A DNA stretch of 64,000 nucleotides from Daphnia carinata (GCF_022539665.2 NC_081336.1:1860001-1924000); one strand, 5' to 3'; counted from the stretch's first letter, positions 11,241 through 25,348 are shown. A program made the numbers and translations. The notes: generated from the letters alone by a model not told the origin.

Positions 11241-12867
11241 TCAGTTTTTAATTGGTGCCGCTCTTTTGGCCAACACAGTGACTAAAGGCGACTTCAAATG
11301 AGGAATAGTGCTGATGTTGTACAACTTGGAGCAAGCGTACTTTTTGCGAACAGCCTGCAAACACCAAAGTTAGGCAAATGCAAGGACACCTGTTGCACAC
11401 AAGTTACCTGGAATTTACTGACGTCTGCGGCAGCGATCAGGCCACACAGCTTCTCCATAAGGGGTTCTAAACTCTCATAGGTGTACCCAGAATAGTATAC
11501 CATGGAGTGGTTCCACAATTCGGTGCTTTCCGTATCATTCTCGTCAAGGATGCTGGGGAAAAAAGAAATAAAGCTACATGCTTAGTAAATAACTAATTCC
11601 AAGTTACCGAAGAGAGAGACAAAGAGCAGCAGCAGCGAGCTGGGAAGGCAAGTAATGGCAGAAAGAATACTCTGGCAAAGTCAGTTCCATGAGATATTTA
11701 GAAAGAGTATGATGCAAAACATCGACCTGTTTACAAAATATACTTTTAGCACGGCCGAGTAAATTTAATGCACAACAAAATCACCTGATCCAAGATCTGT
11801 GAGGCGGCCTGTGTGTTGCGGCGCAAGAAATGAAGAGGAAGCGGACGGCCCATACGGAAATCCAATTTCTGTAACATACGACACTCCATGGCAAGCACAT
11901 CCTTGGCGGTATACGCTTTATCGGACATGTAGACAAAATCGTTTATTTCAGGGGCCCAGGTCTCTTCAAACTTGGCCGCAATCAACATGGCAGTCAGGCC
12001 AACAAGCTGCAGTTCGCGACGATTGATAGTAGAATCAACCTGACGAAACAAGAACATCTCCACAATTAATCAGAAATTAGCTAGATAAACAAAACACACA
12101 CCTGTAGAAAAGAGTCCATCACAGAAATGCTCAGGTACAAAGTTTCTTGAAGCATCTTGAAACGCCCGTGAACATCAACAAGCCAATCGACCAAAATCGT
12201 GCGCATAGTTGGCCGGATCATGTAGCCATCACTATCCATGTACTGCGCGCCAATCAAATAAGATTTCTAAACATAGAACAAAACTGTAAGTACTTCCACC
12301 AGGGCTGTGCTAAAGAACCACCACCTCCAGCTGACGCAGGTATGAATAAATATCCTTGGCATAATAGGAAACCAGCTGTGGGTTATCCCTTTCAAGATCA
12401 ATATCTTCAATTGGCAGCTGCTTAGTGGAATAAGCCTCAGGTTCAACCTTTTTGGTGCACAATACAGCTTTGGGGGCTGCAGTAGGAACAATTTTCTTGA
12501 CACTAGAGCAAGATAATTAGCAAGGATGATAACACAGGTCAACAACACAACCTACTTTGTGCTCTGCAGAGGCTTCCTGGAGGCAATGCCCATGGCTGGC
12601 TTCTTCATCTTTTCTTCGGCCTGTTCATTCTTAACTTGATTGGTCGACACTGCAGTGGCCTTTGTTAGATCACCCAGGACAGCTCTGGGGCGCAGACTAG
12701 GACCTTGCACTTTCTGAGCCACAACACCAACTGTGGATTTTGTGGTCTTCATCATGTTTCGGTTCTCCAGCATCTAAACAACCAGATACACTAAGACTGA
12801 TTCCATTTCAATTAAATTTGGGATTAACCATGTTTGAAGGTGCAGCATCCAATCGAAGGCGGGGCAT
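11241..12867 (-). CDS. CycB: G2/mitotic-specific cyclin B
   Basis: Eight exons (12829-12867, 12556-12773, 12325-12502, 12102-12266, 11785-12039, 11608-11726, 11408-11552, 11241-11354) with matching phases give 410 residues. A destruction box (RAVLGDLTK, near residue 43) lies in the basic N-terminus, as expected for APC/C-mediated destruction. The N-terminal cyclin box starts after [14 protein letters not shown] and contains [13 protein letters not shown] and [17 protein letters not shown]. The C-terminal cyclin fold includes FLRRNTQAA and [11 protein letters not shown]. The D-box form RxxLxxL and these motifs fit cyclin B rather than B3. The protein activates Cdk1 at mitotic entry. Divergent to the cuticle gene, with 1.27 kb between starts. 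Confidence 0.95.
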
Positions 12868-14056
12868 TTTGAACAATAAAAAATAATGATCAAATGTTCA
12901 AGGCGTAAAAACAACTCGGTGATAAGTGTCGATATGAGGATAAAATCAATGCGAGAAAACTCGAAAAGTTGATAAATTAAAAGCTTGGAGCAGCTAAAAA
13001 AGAAACAATATTATTAAAATCATGTTAAACATAAGCAACATTTAAAATCCAAAGAAATTTTGCAAATACACAAGTTACCTTGCACGCAGCGGAGCGTCGA
13101 ATGATGAGAACCGTTGGGAAACAAGTGTATTTAAAAGTTTTGAATATGCGATGTTGCCATTAGGTAGCAATTGCTAAATTCATGTACCAAGGAGGCTAGG
13201 ATGTTAACCCCTTTAGGCAGGCGGGCTAATAGCTGCTACCAGCCTTTTGCTTTGTTTGATGTGGTTGAAAAAAAAAAGTAAAAAATACTTAATTGAACAT
13301 GTGCACAGATATTCTCCATTTAATTAGAAAAATTCATCTAAGTAATGACATATAAACACCTACGAATTTTTTTACCGAAATTAAGTTTTTGTGACTGTTG
13401 GATGCATTGAGTTAAATTGATGTAATTGATTAAATATGCACATCAAGTTAAATAGGTTTAGGTACAAATGCGATTAGGGGCAAATCATGCGGAAATAATC
13501 GAAACATAGAAATACTGCCTAGAGGTAATTTTATCTCAGTTTAAGGGGGACACTTGAAAATCTATGGTAGATACATAAAGTGACAACAAAGGGTAAGCAT
13601 AAAAGTTAATTGGAATCATTTTTAGGGACAGGGTTAGAAAGAAAATTCCCGTTGGCAACGCCGTTGTTACTGTAGTTCAGGCGCTAAAATTTCACAAGGC
13701 CAAGGACATAAATGCAGAAGCATTTAAACGGAAATGCATTATCTCAAAATCAGGCGCCAAATATTTAAAACGCCAAATTTCCACAATTGACTTGAACTAT
13801 TAGCTGACACGCCTTGAACACTAAGCAAATTCATAACATTTAAATTTTTTGAAAAAAAAAAAAAAATCTAGGAATTAAATTCCAGGACGTTTAACTTTAA
13901 CATTGAGACGGGCCATTTTCTGTTCGAGGGTGAAAGTACTTCTGTCTTTAAAAATCAGGTCAGCAGCTTGTGTGCTCCGTTCCGCGTGTCATCTCAACAC
14001 AAAGTGAAAGGCAGGTCATCGAAGGTTTGCACAGAACATTCGACTTCTTCCAACCT
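12868..14056. other. intergenic region between cyclin B and the cuticle protein gene
   Basis: No coding exon is supported. It must hold the cyclin B promoter and 5' UTR and upstream sequence of the cuticle gene. It includes the E2F-like pair listed separately and a poly-A run near 13850. Confidence 0.4.
13753..13780. promoter_or_regulatory. pair of E2F-like sites (GGCGCCAAA and CGCCAAATTT)
   Basis: GGCGCCAAA at 13753 and CGCCAAATTT at 13771 resemble the E2F/DP consensus TTTSGCGC read in reverse. They lie about 890 bp upstream of the cyclin B ATG and 380 bp upstream of the cuticle ATG. A cell-cycle link to cyclin B is possible, but the distance is large for a compact genome. Confidence 0.3.
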
Positions 14057-14064
14057 TATAAATA
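14057..14064 (+). promoter_or_regulatory. TATA box of the cuticle protein gene
   Basis: TATAAATA, 83 bp upstream of the ATG at 14140, is suitably placed for a short 5' UTR. Confidence 0.6.
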
Positions 14065-14139
14065 AGACTCGATGGATGAAAACCGACCTATTACAAGCAG
14101 GTCATCGTTGCTCGGAAGATCTCTCCGTCCTCCACATCA

Positions 14140-14951
14140 ATGAAGCTCTCTCTCCTAGTAAGTTACATCCATCCACAACTTGAATTGAAATCTTTCTATT
14201 TTTTTTTTTAAATTCATAATCACCATTTTTTAGGTAATTGCAGTTTCTGTTGTGATGAATTTAGCCATGGCCAGGCAACTAAGTCCATCGCGTGGACGAG
14301 TAAAATGGCCCGGCATCCGGCTAGGTGAAGCGATCGTTTCTCCGGATATTTTCCCAGAGCCCATTGACGTCGACGATATGACGGAAGAGAATTTATTAAG
14401 AGCGTTAGTTATCCCAACAGACGGTAGTGGCGGTGCACCTCTCGAAGAATCTGAAAGGTTCGATACAAGAGCCAACCGGAACGCTTCTTATCACTTCCGG
14501 AGTGACGTCAGAGACGGAATTAAAGGCGGGCAATTACATCGTGAAGAAACACGTCGAGGGGCACAGGTTTGTTTGTTTTCGAATAGATTTTTGTTGTCTC
14601 GAACGTGTGATTCTTGATCTTTGAAAAAAAAGGTCAACGGATCCTATTCGTATAGCGACGGCTTCGTCTTGCGAACTGTCGAGTACCAGGCGGATGAAAA
14701 CGGATACCGAGTCATCAAGTGAGTAGAGATAAACAATTTCTTCTATTATGAATTTCGCTATTTGGTTCACTAATTTTAGGGAAACGATGAGGCGTATTGG
14801 TAATGGACCGAAAGAAAACACTGCCGGAATCGCTAACGTTCAGACTGAGGCTCACGGACGGAAGAATCGTTACACAATCAGAGGGACCAACCTGACTGCA
14901 CCATCCATTAGCGTAGCCGAAACTGCTCGAATCATATCCAAGAGGCTTTAG
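14140..14951 (+). CDS. cuticle protein with chitin-binding RR (chitin_bind_4) domain
   Basis: Four exons (14140-14157, 14234-14566, 14633-14718, 14780-14951) in consistent phase give 202 residues. The six-residue first exon (MKLSLL) completes a signal peptide with VIAVSVVMNLAMA. The Rebers-Riddiford region runs from about residue 95: NASYHFRSDVRDG, an HREE segment, then GSYSYSDGFVLRTVEY and ADENGYRVI. This matches the extended RR consensus that binds chitin in the arthropod cuticle. The C-terminal tail (about 60 residues) is basic and contains no second domain. A competing reading frame through exon 2 gives a stop after the junction and is rejected. Confidence 0.9.
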
Positions 14952-16918
14952 AGAATTGAATTGATTTTTTTTTGAATTTTTATTTTTTTTGAATTTTTTT
15001 TTCCAATGACGAAATCATATTACAAAATAAACAAATTCACAAACACGCACATTCAATAAAAAGTGAAAGGTAGAAATTGAAATTGAGGTTCATTTTGCTG
15101 CAGAAACGAGGAAAAAGCGTCACGGGATTGGTCAATGGTGTAACGAACATAACTTCATTTAGACAACACCCGCAACGAATGAACAGAAATCAATGAGAAT
15201 ATCATCATAAATATCCGCAATTTTGAAAAAAAGGAAACATCTTCTTTTGTTTTGCCAGGAGATTCTCAAGTGTGTGTGTGAGAGAGAGCGTGGGTTTCTG
15301 TGTGTGGGTGTGTTTTCACAAAATCAGGAAATTGGAACAGGACATTCACACGTAAATGAGGGAGCAGACGGCAAGGAATTGGGATTTTTTCTTTTCAAAA
15401 GTGGTATGTTTTAAAATGAACTTTGTAGAAAAACAAGACAGTGGCCGATGAAACTGAAAATGAAATGGAAACAACAAATAAAATGTCAGGAGAGATGTTG
15501 TGTGCCGGGAAGTGGCGAACATCCATCAAATCGCCAAAATGAGTATTATCATCGTCTCGAGGTACTGACCAACCACACACAATTTTTTATAACATGCTTG
15601 CAATAATGATTGAAAAAGACTGGTCGAATTTTATTGGATTAAAAAAAAAAAAAAGAGTGGACAATATTTTTTTTTTGTTTTTCTTTTTTTTTGCCTGGGT
15701 CGATAAATATAATAAAAGCTATTGATTGAAAACTGTCCCAGTGTGGAGAAAGAAGAAAATGGTCAGCAAGGGTATTTTTTTTTTGAATGAGTTATTTCGT
15801 CTTATGTAGTATTTGGCAGTGAATCCTCTGCGCGCAACATGTTTCGTCTTCCTTTTTTGGCTCGCACATTGTCGACACTCTGTACCATAACGACTGAGAT
15901 CATGCAATAATTAAACAATAATGCACAGCAGCGTCATCCGCTCCCACAAAAACATTGATACACAACGAGCCGAATTTTTTTGCCTTTCAAATAAAAATCA
16001 ATCAATTAGAAGAAGGATCTATAAGAACAAATGTCTCAACTACGTCGCATAATTATTGAATTGTTTTCTCATTTCGCTGGATTTTTAGGAACGGTATTAT
16101 TAGAGAATCTAAGAGAGGAAAATAGGGTCCGAGCGAGAATGGGTATAGCACTCTTTGATTTCTTTTTTTTTTTTTTAAATAAAAAAAAAACCAATCAAGA
16201 AACGAGTGGCAAACTGGAGAGAGTGGGAAGCCTACGAGTATTGCCCAATAAAAAAAAGACGTTTTGCGATAAAACTAACAAAAATACAGCGACACCTTTC
16301 CTATGCATATACGTCTCGCTCAACATTGGCAACATTCGAAATAGAAAATCTATGAAAGGTGACGGCGGCAAAAAGAAAACGAAACGATATCGACGTGAAA
16401 TTGTGTGTGTGAGTGAAAACATCATCAAAACCAAACCGACAGCACGACGTTTTTTTTAAATCATAAAATTTTATGGGAAAACAAAAGACGATCACGCAGG
16501 ATTGGCGCTTTTTCCCTTTTTGTTTTTCTAAAATATTTTTACTAATATCTTATTTTGAATTTTTTTTTTAGCTGTTTTGAAAAATCTAGAAAAATTGAGC
16601 AGCCAAGCCGCTGAAACGTGACGCGATCCCGAAAATCAAATCATTTCCGTTCGTCGGTCCCGTTTTTCTCCATTTTCCTTCCTTTGGAATGTTTTTCACA
16701 CGAAATTACTTGACCAGATTGTTGACAAAAATTGAGGACACCATTTTTGGGGCCGACCTCATAGTTGGGGTGGTGGTTTTTTGGGAGGGTAGGAGGGAAC
16801 AAAAACAAGAAGATAGGAATGGAATCAGCTTGAGCGCAGTGCTGAAGAACGAGGGGTGAGAGGACACAGCTTTTCTTTTGTTTTTACCAATCTGACTCTT
16901 TTGTTTTCATCTTTTCTT
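14952..16918. other. convergent 3' UTR region of the cuticle gene and CadN
   Basis: There is no open frame with protein character. The segment is A/T-homopolymer-rich, with a GT/GA-rich patch near 15271-15310. Most of it is probably the long minus-strand 3' UTR of CadN, converging on the cuticle gene. Several TTTATT words are candidate minus-strand poly(A) signals, and I cannot choose between them. Confidence 0.45.
15026..15031 (+). terminator. polyadenylation signal of the cuticle protein gene
   Basis: AATAAA 75 bp downstream of the stop codon; a second AATAAA follows near 15055. Confidence 0.6.
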
Positions 16919-19900
16919 CTAGTGAATGTCTTCTTCCTCTTCATCCTCTTCCTCTTCGCTGTCGCCATCGCCGTACATGTCAGCCAACTTCTGGAACCGC
17001 GTGCCCCAGCCGTTCAGGTGGTCAAAATCCTGTTCGTCGTCTTCTACAATACAATTGGTTAATTCCTTTTTTTTAATATGAACACATGAAAATAACGAAC
17101 CAGATGCTAGAGAAGATAAAGATCCAGCAGTACTGCCACCACCTTCGTAGGCGTAGTTACGCAAATCATCGTAGGGCGGAGCATTTAAATCCGTATCGGC
17201 TCTTCTTTTATGATCGTCGATGAAGACACCAACATTCGGTTCGCCACTCATCATCATTGGGGCAGGTGAATGATCTACCAAATAATTGAACAGTTAGCGT
17301 TTTCATTGAATTAAAAATAGAAAAAACGTAAATTTACATGGAATTTTGCCGCCTTTCATGGTGTCGTAGCCGAGTCCGAGACCGAGGCCTTGTCCTCCGA
17401 TGGGAATCTGGAGCGGAGTGATGTCGTAGGCCGTCATGTCGTCCTCGCCGCCGCCTTCATCTTCGTAGTTGATGATGTTTTCGCGGACGTCGTCATCGGG
17501 TCCAGCGTAGCGGACCGTCGACTCTCTGCGTCGGCTGTAGACGACGTAGATCAGCACCATAACTGCATTGAAATACGAAATTTTAATTTTAAAAAGTCCC
17601 AAATAAAAAGATAAAAAAAAAAAAAGTGAAAAGAAAAAGCTGGACACGTGCAAAGAAAATTCAGATTTTGTGTGTACTGACCTCGTCCGGTCGACACTGA
17701 GTCAAGGCCTTACCTTTTCTTACTTGAAAGAGTATTTAAAAAAAAAAGAATAAAAAAGGAAGAGAGACAGGTAGAACAGTGATCAAATGTGAAGATTGAC
17801 TAGAGGATGGAAATGGTTCAAAGTGCTGAGGGTGGCGAGACAACATACGGAGGAGGGTGGCCAGACAAGCGATGATGGCAATGATGAAGTCGGTCGAGGT
17901 GGTGATGGTGGCGCTGGTGATGACTTCCAGGTCGCAGTGTTTGCCCATGTAGCCGAGCGGGCAGATGCACTCGTAGCCGCGCTCGTCTTCGTAATTGACG
18001 CACGTCGAGCCAAAGCGGCGACACGGCCGCCAAGCGCACTCGTCCACGTCGCGGCAACTACTGCCGTATTTCGTCTGACCCGTGGGACAACTAAAGAAAA
18101 AACAGAGGTGCCACACACACACACAAATCATAATAACGAAAAAATACAACGTGTTCTGCAAGTTGTTTGCTCTTAAATTTTCGCCCGTATCGAGTGCGAG
18201 GGAAAAATAATAAGTAGACATAAAAAATGTGTTTCTAGCCACAATCGAGTGCGTGGGGAAAAGGAAAACTAGCCAAAAAAAAACAAAAAAAAAAACAATC
18301 AATACCACACAGGGACAAAGAAAACTTACCTTTAGGACGTTAGTCAACCCCAATTGCCGTTCCGAAAACAAAGAGAACAATACAACGGATTTAAAAAAAA
18401 AAGAAAATTGGGGAGGGGGTGCCTGGAAAACTCACTGAGAATGACCAGGAGACAGACGAGGATGGCGGCCAAAGCGCCCATGCTCAGTCGGACGATTTGG
18501 CCTTGTTGGTGGAACTCGCAGTTCTCGCCCAAGAAGCCGTCCGGACAGTCGCACAGGTAGAACGGCTCGCGGTTGATGCACATGCCGCCGTTGAGGCACG
18601 GGTTCGTCAGACATTCGTCTCGGTCGATACAGCCCTTCCCGTCCAGGGTCATCATCTTTGACTCGCCGCAACTTTTGTTTTTTTTCGAGCAAAGGTTTTT
18701 TTTTGTGATTGTTTTAGACTATTCATTATACTAATTTGCATATCCTAATATTTAATTCCCTTCCCTGTAACTATCAGTGTGGCTCAAAGAGTTGGTGACC
18801 ATAGAATCGGCCAAGTTAGAATTGAAGAAGTTCCGGATTTGCTTCATTCTAATTGAATAAAAATGATCGTAATTGGACTTACCTGCACTCGTAGTCCATC
18901 CACAAGTCGTTACACTCGAACGGCAACGGACAAATGACGTTGGAGCACGGGTTGTTGGACGGGCAATTGCGCCGGACGCCGTGCGATGTCGTCGCCTGGC
19001 CCCATTGGGTCCCGTTCAAGGCGGGCGGCAGCGGAAGAGGTTTCGATTCCAATCGGATATCATCCAAACATCCTGTCAATATAAATCCAGTGAATTAAAT
19101 TAACGAACAACATCTAATAAACGTGCAAACCTTTCTGGTAGTCGCCGTAGACTTCGTAGGAGCGGACGCCCGTGTACTCGGCCTTGCCACCGGCGTAGAC
19201 TCCTTCCTGTTTGTCGACTTGCATGTACTGGTGGCCCTCGAAGATGAACGTCTCGTTGTAGCGACGGCCCTCGCCGCCGTCCAGCTCCAGCATGGCGGCC
19301 GAGCCGTAGCGACTGACTTTGACCGTGTGCCACTGGCCGTCGTTGACGGTGATGGCCGTCAGCCAGAGATCCTTCTCCTCCGTCCTCAAGCTGTTCAAAT
19401 TGAAACGGAATCGCAAACGGCCGTCCTTGATCTATAATTGAATCAAAGGTTAGTCAAACAAATGAATACATTACGATGCAATGTTGACATACTTCCAAAA
19501 TGCCGTACTCGCGGGCGTGCTGGTCCGAGACGCGGAACAGCTCGCCGTGCTCCTCTCTGGTCCTGAAGCGCAGCTGGATGGCCGTGACGAAACTGACGGG
19601 CTCGAACGACAGGGCGTACTTGACGTAGCTCTGCGGATTAAAAGTGGCCGGCACCGTCTCCTGGTTACAGCCGGGTCCTGTCCAGCCTGGACGGCACTCG
19701 CAGCGCGGCTCCGACAAAGAGCCGACGCAGCTGCCGTGCTCGCCGCAGCCGGAAGAGACAGGTCGACCAAATGACGTCACACCTGGGCCTGAAATTTCAT
19801 TGCCAGAACATAATTCATCCAGCGGAGCGCATCCGGGTTGACTTCCTTGCCACATTCCAGGCTCAGCAAGGTCATAGATCTAACAAGCAAAACAGTTAAA

Positions 19901-22900
19901 GTCAAAGTATTTCAAGTAAGAGGGATATGGGATAATTTACTTTGCTGTTGTGAACAAAATTGCGGATGCAACCGCTGAAACCCTTGCCATGAGGCAGATG
20001 ATCCCAGCGGAATTGGGATGGATCGAGGGACGCGTGGGATACACCACCGATCTGCAATGGCGAGCTGACATCCAGGTATTCGTTGAATGGTGGGATGACA
20101 CCTTTGACTTCGCAAGCGGATGTATTAAACACTGATGCAGTTCCATCTTCCGGCTCATAGATAGTAGCGTAACGACAGAGATCCAACACCATGCGGACGT
20201 TCTCCGTGTCCCAAAAGACGTCGATGCGGTGCCAATCGCCGTCGTCCAGTCGGTGCGTCGTCTTGTTCAATTTGATCTTGAGTTCCAGCGTGCCGGAGCC
20301 GAAATCGATCAATAACCTCGGATTACCAGATTCCAACTCCAGTGCAATAAAATCTGCAAAAGAAGTTTAAACTTTAAACGAATGACAAGGAATACTCTAA
20401 GCGAATGTTTCTAACCTGAAATGAGAGTCTCTTCCGTTTCCGGTGGCACCATTGGCCCGTTGTAGAGTAACGTTCCATCCGGTTTCTTGGCGAGGAACTC
20501 GATGCTCAGGTGAGAACTTTCGCACATTTCCAACGCCGGATACCACGCCCATCCAGTGCCACGGAATGTGCGTGTCGTTTGCTGACAGCGAGGACCGTCA
20601 TAGCCACTAGGACATTGGCATCTATACATAATAAAGCAATTAGACAATGCTGGAAAAAAAAAGACAGTGAAAAACAAACAACGTACGTGACGCCGTAACG
20701 GCCTTCGATGCAACGCCCGCCATTGTGGCAAGGATTATTCCGACAGCTTTCGTCCCGAGTAAAATTACGGGCACCACACGTGCATTCCGGTTGTATATCG
20801 ATCCGAACGCCCACTAGGGCCGTTTTATTGGCATTGATCAGGTACGGCAACGTACTGACTTCCATAATATTGGTACACGATCCCTCACAAGCTTTGTTTT
20901 CAACTAGACATTCGTTGATGCCGACCATCGTGATATTGATACCAACTTCAGCTTCAATCTAATAAAAAAAAAGAACATCCAATTTAAATGGGAAAATGAA
21001 ATGGCATTGCCCTTGCGGAACTGACCTCTTCTCTGTGCTGGAGCACAATGCCATTGAGTTTGATTGGTTTGTAAAAAGGAGAGCCGTGAGCAGAGAAACG
21101 AATGTCAGTAATAGGAGGACGTTGCTGACGTAACTGGACGCTAAAGATATCGACATTTTCCCGATCAACTGCCAGAAGCTGGGCCAATTTATCTCGCAGC
21201 TTATCGATTTTGCTCTTGACAATGTCTTGCGTCTATGGCAAAAGAAGGTTAGAACTCAAAGGGGAAAAGTATAATTGGGTCCCCAAACATACCCTATAAT
21301 CCCAAATGCGGATAAAATCTTCGTCTGAAATGCCCGCTATGCGGATGGAACCTGAACTCGTCACAGCTTCGTGGGTAATCTCTCGAACGGTGATGGTCAC
21401 GTTGGCCGGGACGTCGACTTGCGTGTGTTTGCGGTCGTAGACGCGGAAGCGCAGGTGGTATTTACCGTCGCGCGTTCCATGGCGCATCGTCAACATGCCC
21501 GTGTCCTGGTGCAGCGAGAAATTCGGGTGCTCCTTGGTGTCCCAGTAAAATTTCTTGTCCGGTAGATCCCAATCGTCCAGGTCGTAGACGTAGACGCGTC
21601 CCACTTCCGTGTCTGGTGCCTGGCCCTGTTTTTTCGAAATTAAAGTGATTTATTAGAATGCATTTTCATTTCAAATATGATAGCAATAACTCCCACAAAC
21701 TAACCATGTAATTGTAGACGAAAATATCTTTGGCGCCGGCCTGCATTTTGTTGTCGTTGACGTCACCGATGATGACAGTCAACGTCGACGTGCCAGACAT
21801 GGCCGGATTGCCCGAATCTTTGATGACGATGGGCACGTGGAATTCCTTTTGCTGCTCGCGGTCGAAGGAACGTAAAGACGAAACGATGGCCATTCCGTCT
21901 CCGTTGGCTCCCTCTGCGAGAAATACAACAGTTAAAATGAATTAAAAATTAAAATGCAATTCTTTAATAAAACTTACTTGGATCGTGTTCAATCTTGAAG
22001 GAAGCTCGGATCTCGTCGTCGGCGTTGGGATCCAAACGGAAGTAAAAGGGAGGTCCGTTGCCTTTTGAACGATCGTCATCATCAGTAGCCAAGATCTCGA
22101 TTACTTTTCTTGGTGGCATATGTTCCGGAAGAACTGGCCGGTAATCCTATCAAGTCCATCAAATGTATTAAAATCAAATGAAATTAAACCGGAAAATAAA
22201 TAATACCTTGAGGAATCGAGGGGCGTTGTCGTTGATGTCTTGGACGATGACGGTCAAGGTGGCCGTGGCCGTCTTGGGCGGTACGCCGTCGTCGATGGCC
22301 AAGATCTTCACTTGATGACGAGGAGTGTCTTCGCGATCCAAATGCCTCTGGATGGTGACGGTGCCGTTCTGATTGATGGCAAACTGTCGACGACGGTCCG
22401 ATGCCCGGTCGATGGCAAAAGAGACTTTGCTTTTGCCTCCTTGATCGGGATCGTTGGCCCTGAACGTCTCCAGACTCTTGCCGACTTCGGCGTTCTCGTA
22501 GACGGACGTCTCGATGTTGGCCTTGTCGAAGAGCGGCTTGTTGTCGTTGATGTCGCGCAGTTTGACGTTGACCCAACAGTAGGCGACGTGGTACTTGTCG
22601 TTATCATTGTCCTCTCCCTTGTTCACCACGCAAAAATAAACAATTCAAGTTTCCGAATCATTTGATGATGAAAAGAAAGTAAAAAGGACCTTGTCGTTGA
22701 CTTGGATCATGAAACGGAATCCGTTCCTTTGAAGTTTGTCTTCGTAGTCGAGTGGCTGGACGACTTTGAGGGAGCCCGTCCCGTCGTTATTGCGCACCAT
22801 CGTGAACTTGTCGGCCCCGAATCCGCTGCTCTCAATCACCTGAAAATAGCACACAAAGATAAAGGCGTTAGACTAATCCCAATTAGACAGCTAAAGATGA

Positions 22901-25316
22901 GTCACGTACCTTGTAATGAAATTTGTTGGTCTCATCTTCATCGTGGACAGTGACGGTCAAGATGGGAGCGTCCGGTAATGCGATGCCGTCCGTTTCGTCC
23001 ACTTCGGTGTACCATTCGGATTTGGTGAATTGCGGTGGCATGTCGTTGATATCCTTGACCCTAATAGACGCAGTTCCAGTTCCTGTGATGAAATAAGGAG
23101 ATTAAAAACATATCAAGTACGTTCAGCGAAAGATGTTCCAGGTGCCAAATTACCTTTGAGTCCGCCGCCGTCCATGGCCACGACTTGGATCGAATAGTCG
23201 GGCGTCTTTTCGCGATCGAGACCGGGCACGGCCGTCTTGATGACTCCCGTTTCCGACTCGATCTCAAAGATGGGCATGCCCGTGTTCTCGTCGATGACGT
23301 TCTTCTCGATCGAGTACGTCAACTTGGCGTTGGATCCCTCGTTGGGGTCGTCGTAGTCGACGGCCGTCATCGTCATGACCACCATGCCGGCCGTTCCGTT
23401 TTCCGTCACGTTGCCCAGGTAGACGCCGTGAGGGAAGAGCGGAGCGTTGTCGTTGATGTCTTTCAAATTGACTTGGACGTCGGCGTAGCCCACGAGACCT
23501 TCGCCTCCTTCGTCCTGGGCGAAAACGGTGAAACGCCACTGAGGACGGCCGTTGGGCTGGTCGCGATCCAATGGCTAATTTATTTATTTATTTTTTTTTT
23601 TGGAATTTTCACATTAGCAAAATAATTTATTTAAAATTAAAATTAATAAATATACCTTGAGGACGTAGATTTCGCCGGTGGTGCGGTTAATGTCGAACTT
23701 GCTGTTGGCCGGATTGTCGGGATCGATACCTTGGCCGGTCAAGAAGTAGACGATTTTCTGTTCGCGATCCTTGTCGCCGTCGGTGGCCGTCACCTGTATC
23801 GGTTCGTGTGCGGATTTTTGTTATGCATTAGTCGAACAGCAAAATAATGTTTCTTTGTGGACGGGAGGGAAAGGGGGAAGGATTTTTGTTTGTGTAAGGT
23901 TTCATGCTGGTCATGCCAAACAAGTTCATGCCGTTGGGTGCAACCAATCGCTACAAGCTAATAACAACAATTGCATTAATCTAAATAATAAAAACAACAG
24001 ACTTGCCGCGCCGATCAATTTTCCGATCGCGATCTCCGATCCGATCTTTTGAGTTTGATCTGATCAAACTGCGAAAGATTCGGATCAGAACCCCAAATTT
24101 TTAGCGATCAGCTGTCACAGCGACAGTCACTGGCGGCCAAAACAATAAAAAAGAAAAATGGATTTCTACATTACGTAACTGAAATGTCTACTTGTAAAAA
24201 TTCTTTTAAAAAAATCAAGAAATCCCCAGATTTTGTGATTTTTGAAAAGAAAAAAAAGTTGATAAACCCATTGGTAGATGGCGTGTAATCACTGGGTGGA
24301 TGCTACCTGCAAGAGTTTGAAAGGGAGAGGATCGGCCAGTTCCTCCATGGCGTGAGCGCTGTACATTGTCTGATTGAAGATGGGCGGCAAATCGTTGGAG
24401 TCCTTGATGAGGATCACCACCCGGGTGACGCTCTCGTTCAGACTGTCCGACGCCACCAAAGTCAGGTCGTACTGGTTTTTTTTTGTGTGTTTTTTTTTGT
24501 GTGTTTTGGCCAACCGAAAAGGAAATGAAAAAAAAAAAAAACAGAAAAGAGAAGCAAGGGAAAAAAAAAACGAGCACGATGCAAAAGAAAAAGAAAAATA
24601 AGTATTTTTAGAATTAAAAAAAACCGACGAAAATATCAACATTTTAAATTAAATAAATACAATTAAAATGAAGCCATGCGTCTATAAAAAGAGCGCAAAA
24701 AAAAAAATTAAAAAATCAACGAGTGAAGAATTCAAATAAAACCCAGAGAGAGAAAGAGCGACGTGGAGGTTCGATGCAAGTTATGTTTGTTTTGTTTTGG
24801 CGGAGGGGAGGTAAAAAAATAAATGTGGTGCGTGTTTGTTTTTTTTTTTGCTCTAAATTCGAGACCTGTAGAATGCGTTTTGGCAAGTTGCGATCGTCCT
24901 CCTCGGTGATTTGGGCCTCGTAGGTCGGCCGGTCGAAGACGGGCGGATTGTCGTTGACGTCTTTGACGTGGATGACGACCGTCGTGTAGTTCTCGTTGAG
25001 ATTGTCCGACGCTACCAAACGCAGCTCGTACTGTCCCCACATTTCGCGTTAATACATTTAATCCATCCCCATATGTTCAACTTAATCTCTCTTTCTCTCT
25101 CACTTATGTTAAATCTTTTTTATTTTTATTTAAAGGGTGGAATTGAATGGAGAGACTTACTCTTTTGCGGGTCTCGTAGTCCAACGGTCCGGCGACGTAG
25201 ATAGCGCCCGTCATGTTCTTGACGGCAAAGGCTCCGCCCAAATTACCGCGGGTGATTTCGTAACGGATTTTAGAGGCTATTAAAAATCATTTAACTTTAA
25301 TGTCTAAAGAATAGTG

Positions 25317-25348
<32 letters not shown>

